Position numbers and translations under genes: made by a program. From contig CACJMO010000004.1 of NCBI GenBank assembly GCA_902594545.1, positions 1 through 64,000 of the forward strand: 64,000 nt of DNA, given 5' to 3'. The notes beneath the pieces were generated by a model. That model did no database searches. It worked only from the letters and a program-made list of their open reading frames with translations, and was not told where the DNA came from. The first letter of the stretch is position 1. The number at the start of each line of letters is the position of its first letter. Shown here piece after piece: positions 54,826-64,000 of this stretch. Origin of the DNA: an uncultured SAR86 cluster bacterium (GTDB lineage Bacteria > Pseudomonadota > Gammaproteobacteria > Magnimaribacterales > Magnimaribacteraceae).

Positions 54826-54831
54826 TATAAT
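54826..54831 (+). promoter_or_regulatory. -10 box of pckA
   Basis: TATAAT followed by ACACCGC; predicted start near 54838, about 21 bases before the ATG at 54859, with AAAAGGA as ribosome site. Confidence 0.5.
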
Positions 54832-54858
54832 ACACCGCAGTTTAAAAAGGATTCTTGC

Positions 54859-56388
54859 ATGTCTTCAGTTTACGAAAATTTATCCGTCGAAGAGTTAATC
54901 GAAAAAGCACTAGAAAGAAATGAAGGAGAAATAGCTTCTAATGGAGCTTTACTCGTCAAAACTGGAAAAAGAACTGGCAGAAGTCCGCTTGATAGATTTA
55001 TTGTTAAAGACGAATTAACAGAAAATTCAGTCGACTGGGGAGATGTTAATAAACCGTTTGCCAGTGATGCTTTTGATGAGCTTTGGACAAGGGTAGAAAG
55101 CTATCTAAATGAGAGAGATACCTTTATCTCTTCCCTTCATGTTGGGGAGCATTCTGATTACTACGTACCCGTAAAAATTAGGACAGAATGGGCCTGGCAT
55201 AATCTGTTCGGTAAGCAAATGTTCATAAGACCAGAAGTTTACAATCCCAATGGTAAGGATAATTGGGAAATAATGAGCGCTCCTGAATTTGTGTGTGAGC
55301 CCGATAGAGATGCAACAAATAGCGACGGTGTTGTCTTGTTGGATTTCAGTAGAAAAAAAGTTCTGTTAGCAGGAATGCCTTACGCAGGTGAAATGAAGAA
55401 ATCTATGTTTGCAGTTCAAAACTTTCTATTGCCTGAAAAAGATGTTCTGCCTATGCATTGCGCATCTAATGTTGGTTCAAATGGCGAAGTATGTCTTTTC
55501 TTTGGTCTTTCAGGAACGGGAAAGACAACTTTATCTGCAGATCCTGAGAGAAACTTGATTGGAGATGATGAACACGGCTGGGGACCGGGCACTGTATTTA
55601 ATTTTGAAGGGGGATGCTACGCTAAGTGTATTGATCTAACCCAGAAAAACGAGCCAGTTATCTGGGATGCCATCAGAAAAGGTAGCGTGATGGAAAATGT
55701 AGTTATTGATCCTGAATCAAAAGATCCTGACTACTCCAATTCTTCATTAACTGAAAATACACGCGTTGTTTATCCAAGAGAACACATCGAAAAAAGAGCT
55801 GATGAAAATGCTGCCGGAGAACCGAATGCAGTTATTTTCCTGACTTGTGATTTATCAGGTGTTATACCCCCTGTGTCTATCTTGAGTAAGGAAGCTGCGG
55901 CTTACCACTTTTTAAGTGGCTATACAGCTGCTATTGGCTCTACTGAGGTTGGATCAACAGAGGCTTTCAAAACAACTTTCTCCACCTGTTACGGGGCTCC
56001 TTTTTTTCCAAGAGCGGCAGGTGTTTACGCAGATTTGCTCATGAAAAGAATTGAAGAATTTGATAGCAAAGTATACCTAGTAAACACTGGTTGGACCGGG
56101 GGTCCTTACGGAGTAGGCAAAAGGTTTGATATTCCTGTCACAAGAGCGATTATTTCAGCCATACAATCTGGTACCTTAGTAGGCGCAGAGACTGAGACCG
56201 TTGCAGGAATGAATCTCGAGGTTCCAGTAGAATTAGAGGGAGTTGACTCAAAATTACTCAATCCTATAAAAAATTGGGCAGATCCAAGCTCTTATGCCGA
56301 GTATGAAGCCAAGCTTGTAAGCCAGTTCAAGGAAAATTTTCAAAAGTTCAATGTATCGCAATCTATTGTTGAGGCCGGGCCTAGGTAA
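54859..56388 (+). CDS. pckA: Phosphoenolpyruvate carboxykinase (ATP)
   Basis: Gluconeogenic conversion of oxaloacetate to PEP. 509 residues (E. coli 540). Kinase-1 loop [29 protein letters not shown], substrate [14 protein letters not shown], and [24 protein letters not shown]. The ATP-dependent form, judged by the [11 protein letters not shown] loop. A separate promoter precedes it; gshA follows after 5 bases. Confidence 0.97.
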   Translation: MSSVYENLSVEELIEKALERNEGEIASNGALLVKTGKRTGRSPLDRFIVKDELTENSVDWGDVNKPFASDAFDELWTRVESYLNERDTFISSLHVGEHSDYYVPVKIRTEWAWHNLFGKQMFIRPEVYNPNGKDNWEIMSAPEFVCEPDRDATNSDGVVLLDFSRKKVLLAGMPYAGEMKKSMFAVQNFLLPEKDVLPMHCASNVGSNGEVCLFFGLSGTGKTTLSADPERNLIGDDEHGWGPGTVFNFEGGCYAKCIDLTQKNEPVIWDAIRKGSVMENVVIDPESKDPDYSNSSLTENTRVVYPREHIEKRADENAAGEPNAVIFLTCDLSGVIPPVSILSKEAAAYHFLSGYTAAIGSTEVGSTEAFKTTFSTCYGAPFFPRAAGVYADLLMKRIEEFDSKVYLVNTGWTGGPYGVGKRFDIPVTRAIISAIQSGTLVGAETETVAGMNLEVPVELEGVDSKLLNPIKNWADPSSYAEYEAKLVSQFKENFQKFNVSQSIVEAGPR

Positions 56389-56393
56389 AAACA

Positions 56394-57953
56394 ATGATCA
56401 GATCTTCTTTAGATCAAGTAAAGAAATCAAACGCGGCGTCAGAACTCAATTTTATAAATCGAGGTATTGAAAAGGAATGTCTTAGAGTAGATGCGTTGGG
56501 AGCTATCTCCCAAAAAGATCATCCATTGGCTCTGGGCTCAGCCTTAACAAATCCATTTATCACAACAGATTTTTCGGAAGCTCTTTTAGAGCTTGTAACA
56601 CCAACGTTCAATAGTGCAGAAGAAACAATAAGTTTCCTCACCGCTCTCCACGTATTTGTGAATAAAAATTTAGAAAATGAATCACTCTGGCCGATGAGCA
56701 TGCCCTGTTCAATAGACTCCGATAATGATATTCGCATTGGCAGCTACGGAACTTCAAATCAAGGAATGATGAAAACTATCTATAGAAGAGGGCTATCCAA
56801 CCGATATGGAAGCATGATGCAAGCGATAGCGGGAATCCACTACAACTTTTCCTTTTCAGATAAATTTATAGAAATTTTATCGGAATCTAATTCTGAAGAT
56901 ATTAAAGACTATAAAAACAAGGCCTATCTCAAAATTGCTAGGAATTTTAGACGTTATGGATGGATATACCTTCTTTTATTTGGATCTTCCCCTCTTACCA
57001 GCAACACATTCGCTAGAAATAGAGCCCATGACCTAGAAGAACTAAATACAGGGGACTTGTATAAGCCTTATGCAACTTCATTGAGGATGGGAGATTTAGG
57101 CTATATCAGTCATGCTCAAGATAGCCTTAATATTTCCTATAACAGTCTTGAAGACTATTGTTTAGATTTAAAGAATGCTCTGAACACATCTTACGACCAA
57201 TATAGAGAAATTGGTGAATTCAAAAACGGAAAAAGAATACAGCTAAATAGTTCTATTATTCAAATAGAAAATGAATATTACAGCACCATAAGACCTAAAA
57301 GAGTTTGTCCCAGTGGAGAGAGACCCATCAATGTGCTAAGAGAAGAAGGGATAGACTATTTGGAACTTAGATGCATTGATCTTAATCCTAATTCTCATAT
57401 CGGAATTACTGAAGAGCAGATATATTTTCTAGACTTGTTGATTCTTTACTGTTTTTTTATGGATAGTCCTGAAATAACTACTGAGGAATCGAACGAGCTT
57501 TTTAAAACTCATAAAACTATTGTTAATGAAGGCAGGAAACCCGACGCAACCATTAATACCCTTGAAGGAAATTCTACAGTACGGAAATCTGCTCTAGAAA
57601 TTATTTCTGGAATGGAAGAGATAGCAATTTTTATGGATCAAGAAGTGGTACAAGATGGCAACAATTCTTGGTTTGAAAAAATTCAGGATAAAAGGGAGAT
57701 GGTTAATGATCTTGATTTATCACTTAGCGGCTCTCTTTTAAAAGAAATAAAAGAAAAAGATACGAGCTTTCAAGAATATTCAATGAAGCTATCTTTGCAG
57801 CATCATGAAAAACTTAATTCAATGCCTGAAAGTGAAACCCATAACTTTGATGAAGTAGCAAGAAATTCACTTAACGAAGCAAAAAATATAGAACAGGCTG
57901 GGCAAGCAGACTTCGAAGTATACCTTAGAGAATTTTTATCTAAGATTTCTTGA
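56394..57953 (+). CDS. gshA: Glutamate-cysteine ligase (GshA type 1)
   Basis: First step of glutathione synthesis. 519 residues (E. coli 518). INRGIEKECLRVD at the N-terminus, TDFSEALLELVTPTF, GSYGTSNQGMMKTIYRRGLSNRYGSMMQAIAGIHYNFSF and LELRCIDLNPNS are family blocks for ATP, glutamate and cysteine binding. Downstream of pckA by 5 bases. Confidence 0.96.
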   Translation: MIRSSLDQVKKSNAASELNFINRGIEKECLRVDALGAISQKDHPLALGSALTNPFITTDFSEALLELVTPTFNSAEETISFLTALHVFVNKNLENESLWPMSMPCSIDSDNDIRIGSYGTSNQGMMKTIYRRGLSNRYGSMMQAIAGIHYNFSFSDKFIEILSESNSEDIKDYKNKAYLKIARNFRRYGWIYLLLFGSSPLTSNTFARNRAHDLEELNTGDLYKPYATSLRMGDLGYISHAQDSLNISYNSLEDYCLDLKNALNTSYDQYREIGEFKNGKRIQLNSSIIQIENEYYSTIRPKRVCPSGERPINVLREEGIDYLELRCIDLNPNSHIGITEEQIYFLDLLILYCFFMDSPEITTEESNELFKTHKTIVNEGRKPDATINTLEGNSTVRKSALEIISGMEEIAIFMDQEVVQDGNNSWFEKIQDKREMVNDLDLSLSGSLLKEIKEKDTSFQEYSMKLSLQHHEKLNSMPESETHNFDEVARNSLNEAKNIEQAGQADFEVYLREFLSKIS

Positions 57954-58007
57954 CGTTTTTTATTTTAGAGGTAAGTTAACAGCCTAATATTGAACGAGGA
58001 TAATCTG

Positions 58008-59000
58008 ATGAAAGCATTTTTATGTAAAGAATTTGGGCCCATAGAATCTCACAAAGTAGAGGAAATAGAAGATCCTGTAGCAGGGCCAGGCGAAGTTGTT
58101 GTAAGCATAAAGGCAACAGGAATAAGCTTTCCTGATGTTCTAATTGTTCAAGGCTTATATCAATTTAAACCGCCCTTCCCCTTCAGTCCTGGAAGTGAAA
58201 TTTCTGGAGTAGTTGAGTCGGTGGGTGAAGGAGTCACTTTGCATCAAGTAGGAGATAGAGTGATAGGAAGTGTTGGCTCCGGAGGTCTTCGTGAAAAAGG
58301 TGTTTATTCTGAACATCAACTTATGCCTTTGCCAGAATCCATGGACTTTCAAACCGGAGCAGGATTTCCCCTCAACTACGGAACCACTTATCACGCATTC
58401 AAACAAAGAGGAGAACTGAAAGCCGGAGAATCTGTTTTAGTTCTAGGAGCAGGTGGAGGATTAGGTATAACGGCTATCCATGTTGCAAAAGCCATGGGCG
58501 CTAAAGTTATAGCAGCGGCTTCGTCTCAAGAAAAAATTGACTTGTGTATTAAAGAGGGAGCTGATGAAGGAATAATTTATCAGAGGGATATGGATCGAGA
58601 CCTACAAAAGAAATTCTCCGATGATATTAAGGAAGTCTCAGGTGGAGGTGTAAATATGATTTACGATCTTGTAGGTGGTGATTATGCTGAACCTGCACTT
58701 CGAGCGATTGCGAGACATGGAAAATATTTAGTTATAGGTTTCACAGCGGGGATACCAAAAATGCCTCTAAATCTCACGCTGCTTAAGGAATGCCAAATTG
58801 TAGGGGTGTTTTGGGGTCAGTTTGCTGCAATAGATCAAGCAGAGAATGCTCAAAATTTTAAAGAACTATTTGATCTTCATGCAAGTGGCAAAATTAAACC
58901 ATTTGTTACAGAAAGTTACTCGCTAGAAGAATCAGCAAAAGCAATAAAAACTCTAGAAGAAAGAAAAGTGCTAGGTAAAGTTGTTGTTAGCATGGAATAA
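58008..59000 (+). CDS. NADPH:quinone oxidoreductase (zinc-free MDR family)
   Basis: 330 residues. N-terminal MKAFLCKEFGPIESHKVEE, GTGISFPDVLIVQGLYQFKPPFPFSPGSEISGVVESVG, and the nucleotide site VLGAGGGLGITAIHVAKAMGAKVIAAASSQEK. No zinc-binding cysteines, so the quinone/enoyl reductase branch of the MDR superfamily. ATG at 58008 follows GAGGA; an in-frame ATT/ATG-like upstream extension from 57990 is unlikely. Confidence 0.92.
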   Translation: MKAFLCKEFGPIESHKVEEIEDPVAGPGEVVVSIKATGISFPDVLIVQGLYQFKPPFPFSPGSEISGVVESVGEGVTLHQVGDRVIGSVGSGGLREKGVYSEHQLMPLPESMDFQTGAGFPLNYGTTYHAFKQRGELKAGESVLVLGAGGGLGITAIHVAKAMGAKVIAAASSQEKIDLCIKEGADEGIIYQRDMDRDLQKKFSDDIKEVSGGGVNMIYDLVGGDYAEPALRAIARHGKYLVIGFTAGIPKMPLNLTLLKECQIVGVFWGQFAAIDQAENAQNFKELFDLHASGKIKPFVTESYSLEESAKAIKTLEERKVLGKVVVSME

Positions 59001-59008
59001 ATAATTCT

Positions 59009-59461
59009 ATGAGGAGTTTGCTCAAAGGATTGATACTTCTCTGTATTCTCTTTAATTTTTCAAACCTCTTTTCCGTAGATGAAAAAGATGACTTTGTTTA
59101 CGATCTTGCACTGGCCACCCAAGGAATTTCGGTCTCTCAATACAATACTGGTGTTAACTATTCGTTAGGCAGAGGAATAGACAAAGATATGGAAAAAGCT
59201 GTGTACTGGTATCAACGAGCGAATGAACAGGGCCATTCTAAGGCACCTTTTAATATAGCCATTATCTACGCAGAAGGTAAATATCTTGATCCCGATCTGT
59301 CATTAGCACTGAAATATTTTCTCATAGCAGAAGAAAGAAATAATAAAGAGTCGAAGAACTTTCTTAATAGGCTAAGAGGCTTTGATAATCTTTCCCTAGA
59401 GGATGCGCTTGCAAAATATTGCTGTCCCAAGCCCTTAGTTCATTCTATGGCAAAAAATTAA
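59009..59461 (+). CDS. Exported Sel1-repeat protein
   Basis: 150 residues with an export signal (LLKGLILLCILFNFSNLFS). Two Sel1-type helix pairs: AQYNTGVNYSLGRGIDKDMEKAVYWYQRA-like at about 42-72 and APFNIAIIYAEGKYLDPDLSLALKYFLIA-like at about 77-107. Sel1 proteins act as adaptors in envelope or signalling complexes; partner unknown. It lies 8 bases after the quinone oxidoreductase. Confidence 0.85.
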   Translation: MRSLLKGLILLCILFNFSNLFSVDEKDDFVYDLALATQGISVSQYNTGVNYSLGRGIDKDMEKAVYWYQRANEQGHSKAPFNIAIIYAEGKYLDPDLSLALKYFLIAEERNNKESKNFLNRLRGFDNLSLEDALAKYCCPKPLVHSMAKN

Positions 59462-59483
59462 TAGAACATTGCCTAGAAAAGCC

Positions 59484-59489
59484 TATAAT
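59484..59489 (+). promoter_or_regulatory. -10 box of typA
   Basis: TATAAT followed by TGCGGC; predicted start near 59496, about 14 bases before the ATG at 59510. Short leader without a clear Shine-Dalgarno. Confidence 0.45.
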
Positions 59490-59509
59490 TGCGGCTTTTT
59501 TATATATCC

Positions 59510-61294
59510 ATGTCTATCGATAACCTCAGAAATATAGCAATTATTGCCCACGTTGATCATGGAAAAACTACTCTTGTAGACAAGCTACTTCAACAGTCTG
59601 GAACATTGGATAGAAAGAGTATGGACTCTGAACGTGTAATGGATTCAGATGATCAAGAAAAAGAGAGAGGCATAACTATACTCGCAAAAAATACAGCCAT
59701 TAACTGGAAGGATTACAGAATCAATATTGTTGATACGCCTGGACATGCTGATTTTGGTGGAGAAGTTGAAAGAGTTCTCTCCATGGTGGATTCAGTTTTA
59801 CTCCTTGTCGATGCCGTGGATGGGCCCATGCCTCAAACAAGATTTGTAACTCAGAAAGCTTTTGATCAAGGGTTAAATCCTATTCTGGTTATCAACAAAG
59901 TAGATAGACCTGGTGCGAGACCTGATTGGGTATTGGATCAAGTGTTTGATTTGTTTGATCGGCTTGGCGGAACTGATGAACAGCTAGATTTTCCGGTTGT
60001 TTATGCATCAGCCCTAAATGGTATTGCAGGATTGGATGATCAAGATATGGCTGAAGATATGGAACCATTATTTAATTTGATTACTGAAAAAGTGAACCCT
60101 CCCTCTGTAGATTTAGAAGGACCCCTTCAAATGCAAATAAGTGCTCTTGATTACAACAGCTATGTCGGAGTTATTGGAATAGGAAGGATAAAAAGAGGCA
60201 AGATCAAGCCTAATGATCAGGTTGTTGTCGTCTCCTCTGACGGGGAGCAAAGAAAAGGAAAGATACTTCAAGTGATGGGCTATAACGGATTAGAAAGAAA
60301 CGAAGTTTCTGAAGCTCAAGCTGGAGATATTGTCTGCATAACGGGTATAGATCAATTAAACATCTCAGATACGATCTGCAACCCTGAACAGGTGGAAGCG
60401 CTCGAGGCATTATCTGTCGATGAACCTACAGTGAGCATGACTTTCCAAGTTAATGACTCCCCTTTTGCTGGTAGAGAAGGGAAGTATATTTCTTCCAGAA
60501 ATCTTAAAGAAAGATTAGAGCAAGAGCTAATACACAATGTGGCACTGAAGGTTGAGCAAGGCGACTCTCCGGATAAGTTCAAAGTATCAGGAAGAGGAGA
60601 GCTTCATCTCTCAGTCCTGATCGAAAATATGCGAAGAGAGGATTATGAGCTTGGTGTTTCTAAACCAGAGGTAATACAAAAAGAAGTGAATGGGGAAATC
60701 CATGAGCCCTTTGAGCAAATTGTCATAGACATTGAAGATCAGCACCAAGGTTCGGTAATGGAAGAGATGGGCATCCGAAAGGCAGATCTACAGAATATGG
60801 AGCCCGACGGAAAAGGAAGAATTAAATTAGAATTTTTGGCACCTTCACGTGGCATGATTGGTTTTAGGTCATCTTTTTTAACGATGACAAGTGGTACAGG
60901 GATTATGACCAGTGTCTTCGATCATTATGGGAAGGCAAAAGAAGGAGAACTTGCCAAAAGAACTAATGGGGTTCTTGTGTCCATGATCGCGGGTAAAACA
61001 CTCGCATACTCGCTTCACAATCTTCAAGAAAGAGGGAGAATGTTTGTTGGTCATGGTACAGAAATATACAAAGGCCAAATTGTAGGTCTCCATTCCAGAG
61101 ATAACGATTTGCCAGTTAATCCTACCAAAGCAAAGCAGTTAACAAATATTAGAGCTGCAGGATCAGATGAAAATTTAATACTTACTCCGCACATAGATCA
61201 CACCCTAGAGCAGGCATTAGAGTTTATAGAAGATGACGAGCTTGTGGAGGTGACACCAAAATCAATAAGATTACGTAAAAAAGAAATTCGATAA
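59510..61294 (+). CDS. typA: Ribosome-associated GTPase TypA/BipA
   Basis: 594 residues. Translational GTPase acting in 50S assembly and stress translation. G1 [15 protein letters not shown]2 [11 protein letters not shown]3 [16 protein letters not shown]4 [10 protein letters not shown], then EF-G-like domains II, III and V and the BipA-specific C-terminal domain ([47 protein letters not shown]). ATG at 59510 gives [16 protein letters not shown], the standard N-terminus. Confidence 0.97.
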   Translation: MSIDNLRNIAIIAHVDHGKTTLVDKLLQQSGTLDRKSMDSERVMDSDDQEKERGITILAKNTAINWKDYRINIVDTPGHADFGGEVERVLSMVDSVLLLVDAVDGPMPQTRFVTQKAFDQGLNPILVINKVDRPGARPDWVLDQVFDLFDRLGGTDEQLDFPVVYASALNGIAGLDDQDMAEDMEPLFNLITEKVNPPSVDLEGPLQMQISALDYNSYVGVIGIGRIKRGKIKPNDQVVVVSSDGEQRKGKILQVMGYNGLERNEVSEAQAGDIVCITGIDQLNISDTICNPEQVEALEALSVDEPTVSMTFQVNDSPFAGREGKYISSRNLKERLEQELIHNVALKVEQGDSPDKFKVSGRGELHLSVLIENMRREDYELGVSKPEVIQKEVNGEIHEPFEQIVIDIEDQHQGSVMEEMGIRKADLQNMEPDGKGRIKLEFLAPSRGMIGFRSSFLTMTSGTGIMTSVFDHYGKAKEGELAKRTNGVLVSMIAGKTLAYSLHNLQERGRMFVGHGTEIYKGQIVGLHSRDNDLPVNPTKAKQLTNIRAAGSDENLILTPHIDHTLEQALEFIEDDELVEVTPKSIRLRKKEIR

Positions 61295-61366
61295 GATCTA
61301 ATTTTACTTTTTTTAGAAGCCGCCTTGCTTTTAATTTGTTTCCAAGACCAGATGCTATTACTCTGC

Positions 61367-61372
61367 TAATAT
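61367..61372 (+). promoter_or_regulatory. -10-like box of the saccharopine-dehydrogenase-family gene
   Basis: TAATAT ending 7 bases before the ATG at 61380. A transcript from here would start at or one base before the start codon; no ribosome site is visible. Confidence 0.3.
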
Positions 61373-61379
61373 CTAGCGT

Positions 61380-62564
61380 ATGAGGATTTTGGCTTTAGGT
61401 GGAAGCGGCGGTATGGGCAGGTTTGCCGTTGAAACGAGCATGTATTTTGATAATGTCAGCGAAATAATTGTAGCTGATATCAATGCTGAGGAAGCAATGA
61501 AGTTTGCTGATTCTATGAATGAAAAAGTTTCAGGAATTGGATTAGATGTCACTGACATTGATGACCTAAAAGAGCACATGGATAAAGCTGATGTAGTTTT
61601 AAATACCGTAGGACCGTTCTTCAAATATGGTCCGCCGATTCTCGAAGCTGCTTTAGATTCAAATTGTCACTATCTTGATATAAATGATGACTGGGAGCCT
61701 ACTATTGAGATGCTACAGTTTCATGAAAAAGCAGAGAGTAATCTCAAAACAGCAATTCTAGGTATTGGCGCAAGTCCAGGCCTAACGAATATGTTGGGTG
61801 CTGCGGCAATAGAAGAGTTAGATGAAGTTGAAACCCTTTATACGGGTTGGACTATGGATGGTGCCGCTCCTGAAGAAGAGTCATCCCAATCAGGTATTAA
61901 CGCAGCAATGGTGCATGCCGTCCAACAAATGACAGGAACGGTACAAATCCACGAAGGAGGTAAATCAAAAATGGTAAGGCCTCTAAAAAAAATCGAGGTT
62001 AATTTCCCTGGCTTTAAAAAATTTAAGCCTCGTATTTTCGGTCATCCAGAAGCTATTACCTTTCCTCATCACTTTAAGAGCATAAAGAATAGTATTAATT
62101 TAGCTCATGGGAGTGGATTTGGTGTTCTAAAGTGGATTATGCGACTTGTGGATTGGAAAATCTTCTCTGTAGAGAGAGCTGCTGGCGTAGTCCAAAATCT
62201 TTCCTCCTCCATAAGAAAAGATATAGAAGATCAAAGTAAGGAATCAGGACTGGATTTAAAAAACAATAACTCTTTAGAGCCGCCTTCTATTTATGCACTA
62301 GCCATAGGAAGCAAAGAAGGTAAAAAAGTCTCTTGCGGAGCGACATTTAACACTAATGAATTAATTAGCATGGGTGAGGCTACAGGCATTCCATTAGCCT
62401 GCGGGTTGAAGCTTTTAGTGGATGGTAAGATTCAAAAAAAGGGTGTGTTTGCACCTGAAGGAGCTATAAACCCAAATGAATTTTTTAAAGAGCTACATAA
62501 TATAAGCGATCTGTTAGACGTTAGTGACGGTGAAATTATTAGTATCTTTAGAAGCTGGATGTAA
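61380..62564 (+). CDS. Saccharopine dehydrogenase-family oxidoreductase
   Basis: 394 residues. N-terminal Rossmann motif ILALGGSGGMGRFAVE, then VVLNTVGPFFKYGPPILEAAL, CHYLDINDDWEP, and GASPGLTNMLGAAA, the pattern of the Lys9/saccharopine-reductase-like family (also trans-acting enoyl reductases). No lysine-catabolic partner is next to it, so the reaction is unknown. Lies between typA and a DoxX protein. Confidence 0.85.
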   Translation: MRILALGGSGGMGRFAVETSMYFDNVSEIIVADINAEEAMKFADSMNEKVSGIGLDVTDIDDLKEHMDKADVVLNTVGPFFKYGPPILEAALDSNCHYLDINDDWEPTIEMLQFHEKAESNLKTAILGIGASPGLTNMLGAAAIEELDEVETLYTGWTMDGAAPEEESSQSGINAAMVHAVQQMTGTVQIHEGGKSKMVRPLKKIEVNFPGFKKFKPRIFGHPEAITFPHHFKSIKNSINLAHGSGFGVLKWIMRLVDWKIFSVERAAGVVQNLSSSIRKDIEDQSKESGLDLKNNNSLEPPSIYALAIGSKEGKKVSCGATFNTNELISMGEATGIPLACGLKLLVDGKIQKKGVFAPEGAINPNEFFKELHNISDLLDVSDGEIISIFRSWM

Positions 62565-62589
62565 AATAAAAAAAAACTTGGAGAGATCA

Positions 62590-63033
62590 ATGGAAAAAAT
62601 TAATAGTGTTCTTGATAGGATAGCGGCCCCTTTAAACAATATAGCGGATTGGCTATTAAGACTTGGACTGGGTATAGCTTTCTTTTTACATGGATATGGA
62701 AAACTACCTATTTCTGAAGGTTTTGTGGGCTGGTTAGGATCTAAGGGCGTGCCTATGGCCGAAACAACAGCTTATCTTGTTGCATGGGGAGAAATTCTAG
62801 CTGGACTAGGAATTATTATTGGTGGTGTTTTGGCTAAGCCGATGTTTCAGCTAGGTCACTTGGTAACCAGAGTATCTGGTGGTGCTATAGGTGTCATAAT
62901 GATATTCGCCTTGCTTATCGCGCACTCTGACTGGGGTATCTTCTTTGGAGAAAGAGGTTCTGTCCTTTTTGCAAGCGAACAGCTATTTCTTTTATTGTTA
63001 GGTACTTATTACGCAATCAAAGGAAACAGATAA
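62590..63033 (+). CDS. DoxX-family membrane protein
   Basis: 147 residues, four membrane segments. The DoxX pattern LLRLGLGIAFFLHGYGKL, a central VAWGEILAGLGIIIGG helix, and LFASEQLFLLLLGTYYAIKG at the end. Function of the family is loosely linked to quinone or sulfur redox at the membrane. ATG at 62590 after GGAGAG; 25 bases after the preceding reductase, probably co-transcribed with it. Confidence 0.88.
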   Translation: MEKINSVLDRIAAPLNNIADWLLRLGLGIAFFLHGYGKLPISEGFVGWLGSKGVPMAETTAYLVAWGEILAGLGIIIGGVLAKPMFQLGHLVTRVSGGAIGVIMIFALLIAHSDWGIFFGERGSVLFASEQLFLLLLGTYYAIKGNR

Positions 63034-63067
63034 AAAAAGGGCCGGAATTCCTTTTCCGGCCCCTTAT
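63033..63067. terminator. Bidirectional intrinsic terminator
   Basis: Nine-base-pair stem GGGCCGGAA (63039-63047) with TTCCGGCCC (63054-63062), 6-base loop. Seven A before it and CTTATT after it: it ends DoxX on the plus strand and, with a T7 tract, ends the convergent TonB receptor gene on the minus strand. Confidence 0.9.
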
Positions 63068-63122
63068 TCGTAATGCTTTGGGGAAGCAGTACTACCTAGC
63101 TAACTAGGCAAAACTAAATTAG

Positions 63123-64000
63123 TTAAAACTTATAACTGAATTTAGCTCCGTAATTTCTTCCTGCGAGAGGCACTTGATTCTTTACAAATGACGAGTGGTT
63201 TCTAGCCACTTCATCAAGTAAATTAGTACCAAACACAGAGATTTTGAACTGACCAGAATCATTTAAGTTAAAAGTCTTAGTCAGTCTAGCGTTAAGCATC
63301 TGGTAAGAATCAGTCGCTGTTTCGCCTTCAGCAACATCATCTTGCTTTTCTACATCCTTTAGACTCAGTTTAAATACCCAATCATTCTCAACATAGGATA
63401 GAGAATAGATATTCCTTGCAGGATTGATTCTTGGGACATTATGTCCATCCGAAAATTCTGCATTCACATCATCTCTTCCAAATGAAAGCGTTAAGTCTCC
63501 GGACCCTAAGCTGAAAGTTCTTCCAATTTCGAACTCATATCCTCTGAATTCAGCATCTTCTTGAACGTAATTAGCTTTTATTAGGTGAGCAAACTCTTTG
63601 TCATGGTCATCATGATCATCGTGCCCGTCATGATCGTCATGGTCGTCATGGTCATCATGGTCGTCATCACCGTGATCATCTCCGTGATCATCATGATCAT
63701 CATCATGGTCATCATGGTCGTCGATCATGTCTTGAAGAGTTATATAATTATCAACATCATTAATGTAGAAACTAGCCATGGCATAGAAATCACCATTATC
63801 GTAGTTAAAAGTAATATCAAAATTATTAGATGTCTCACCTTTTAGGTTAGGGTTTCCTGTCTCTAACCTTCCGGTTGCTAGGTGAGGACCATTCATAAAC
63901 AACTCAATTACTGAAGGAAGTCTCTCTACGCTAGCAAAGCCAATGTTTACATCTAGATTATCGCTAAGGTCTCTGCCCAAAGATAGAGCAAAGCTGTTAG
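63123..64000 (-). CDS. TonB-dependent receptor, C-terminal part, with His/Asp-rich loop (5' end outside window)
   Basis: 292 residues to the right edge, no stop, so the start lies outside. Beta-strand pattern, RLPSVIELFMNGPHLATGRLETGNPNLKGE and the terminal GRNYGAKFSYKF (aromatic last residue) are typical of outer-membrane TonB receptors. An extracellular loop (about positions 63590-63730) is a run of about 45 residues of almost only Asp and His, ending HDKEFAHLI. Similar His-rich loops occur in zinc receptors of the ZnuD type, so zinc or another divalent metal is a likely ligand (inference). Confidence 0.92.
   Translation of the reverse strand, partial: NSFALSLGRDLSDNLDVNIGFASVERLPSVIELFMNGPHLATGRLETGNPNLKGETSNNFDITFNYDNGDFYAMASFYINDVDNYITLQDMIDDHDDHDDDHDDHGDDHGDDDHDDHDDHDDHDGHDDHDDHDKEFAHLIKANYVQEDAEFRGYEFEIGRTFSLGSGDLTLSFGRDDVNAEFSDGHNVPRINPARNIYSLSYVENDWVFKLSLKDVEKQDDVAEGETATDSYQMLNARLTKTFNLNDSGQFKISVFGTNLLDEVARNHSSFVKNQVPLAGRNYGAKFSYKF
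63590..63730 (-). repeat. Low-complexity Asp/His-coding repeat in the TonB receptor
   Basis: Short GAT/CAC-CAT units repeated about 30 times (DHD, DDHDDH patterns), imperfect at the DNA level. The tract can expand or contract and may vary between strains. Confidence 0.8.

Noticed and set aside
59001-59461. Sel1 protein start without ribosome site as a broken gene
   Set aside because: It has an intact export signal and two complete repeats, and follows the upstream gene by 8 bases, so translation by coupling is plausible.
62524-62589. N-terminal extension of the DoxX gene into the preceding reductase
   Set aside because: The ATG at 62590 has a GGAGAG site and matches family N-termini; the upstream residues are the out-of-frame end of the reductase.
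63585-63845. Plus-strand ORF rich in Val, Met and Ile opposite the TonB receptor repeat
   Set aside because: It is the antisense reading of the GAT/CAC repeat; its hydrophobic content is an artefact of that composition.

Overview
The window reads as core chromosome of a low-GC marine gammaproteobacterium. Gene content and order are gammaproteobacterial: pepP/zapA/6S RNA/fau, lnt-corC-ybeY-ybeZ-miaB, ubiE-ubiB with tatABC, lptM-lysA-dapF-DUF484-xerC-HAD, cytochrome c4-dsbA next to engB and polA. AT-rich codon use, very tight packing (five convergent gene pairs overlap at their 3' ends), a carotenoid oxygenase, a serine hydrolase and a TonB receptor fit a streamlined ocean lineage such as SAR86. 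That placement is inference from memory; no search was run.

Layout. 1-7.8 kb: end of a short-chain dehydrogenase, priA, zinc-free-type L31 with an acidic repeat tail, coaBC, L28-L33, a ubiquinone-type hydroxylase, pepP, a small coiled-coil protein and zapA. 7.8-10.8 kb: 6S RNA, fau, ilvA and rpiA. 10.9-17.2 kb (minus strand): miaB, ybeZ, ybeY, corC, lnt, an L,D-transpeptidase and a glutathione peroxidase. 17.3-23.3 kb: DUF1820, orn, a DUF6279 lipoprotein, ubiE-ubiB-hisE-tatABC and dtd. 23.3-27.5 kb: tkt-pgk-class I aldolase. 27.6-37.2 kb: metK-ahcY-metF-argH, then lptM-lysA-dapF-DUF484-xerC-HAD phosphatase and cytochrome c5.

37.3-48.7 kb is the accessory-looking part. It holds glutaryl-CoA dehydrogenase, a tRNA-Arg, a D-aminoacylase-type amidohydrolase, a ThDP decarboxylase/synthase, a carotenoid oxygenase-acyl-CoA synthetase-nitroreductase operon, a serine hydrolase, and a MaoC hydratase plus CitE-like lyase. 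Together they suggest oxidative cleavage and CoA-dependent breakdown of an unknown, possibly apocarotenoid or aromatic, substrate. 48.7-64 kb returns to core genes: dsbA, cytochrome c4, engB, an FkbM methyltransferase inserted before polA, dsbB, pckA, gshA, a quinone oxidoreductase, a Sel1 protein, typA, a saccharopine-dehydrogenase-like reductase, DoxX, and the 3' part of a TonB receptor with a His/Asp-rich loop.

Most notable: a candidate minus-strand small RNA between engB and the FkbM gene, at the place where Spot 42/ErsA lies in other gammaproteobacteria; a perfect dyad wrapped around the -10 box and start codon of the ThDP gene; three promoters placed so that transcripts would be leaderless; and a probable ATT start codon. 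No CRISPR array, insertion sequence or prophage was seen, and no stretch over 300 bases lacks a gene.
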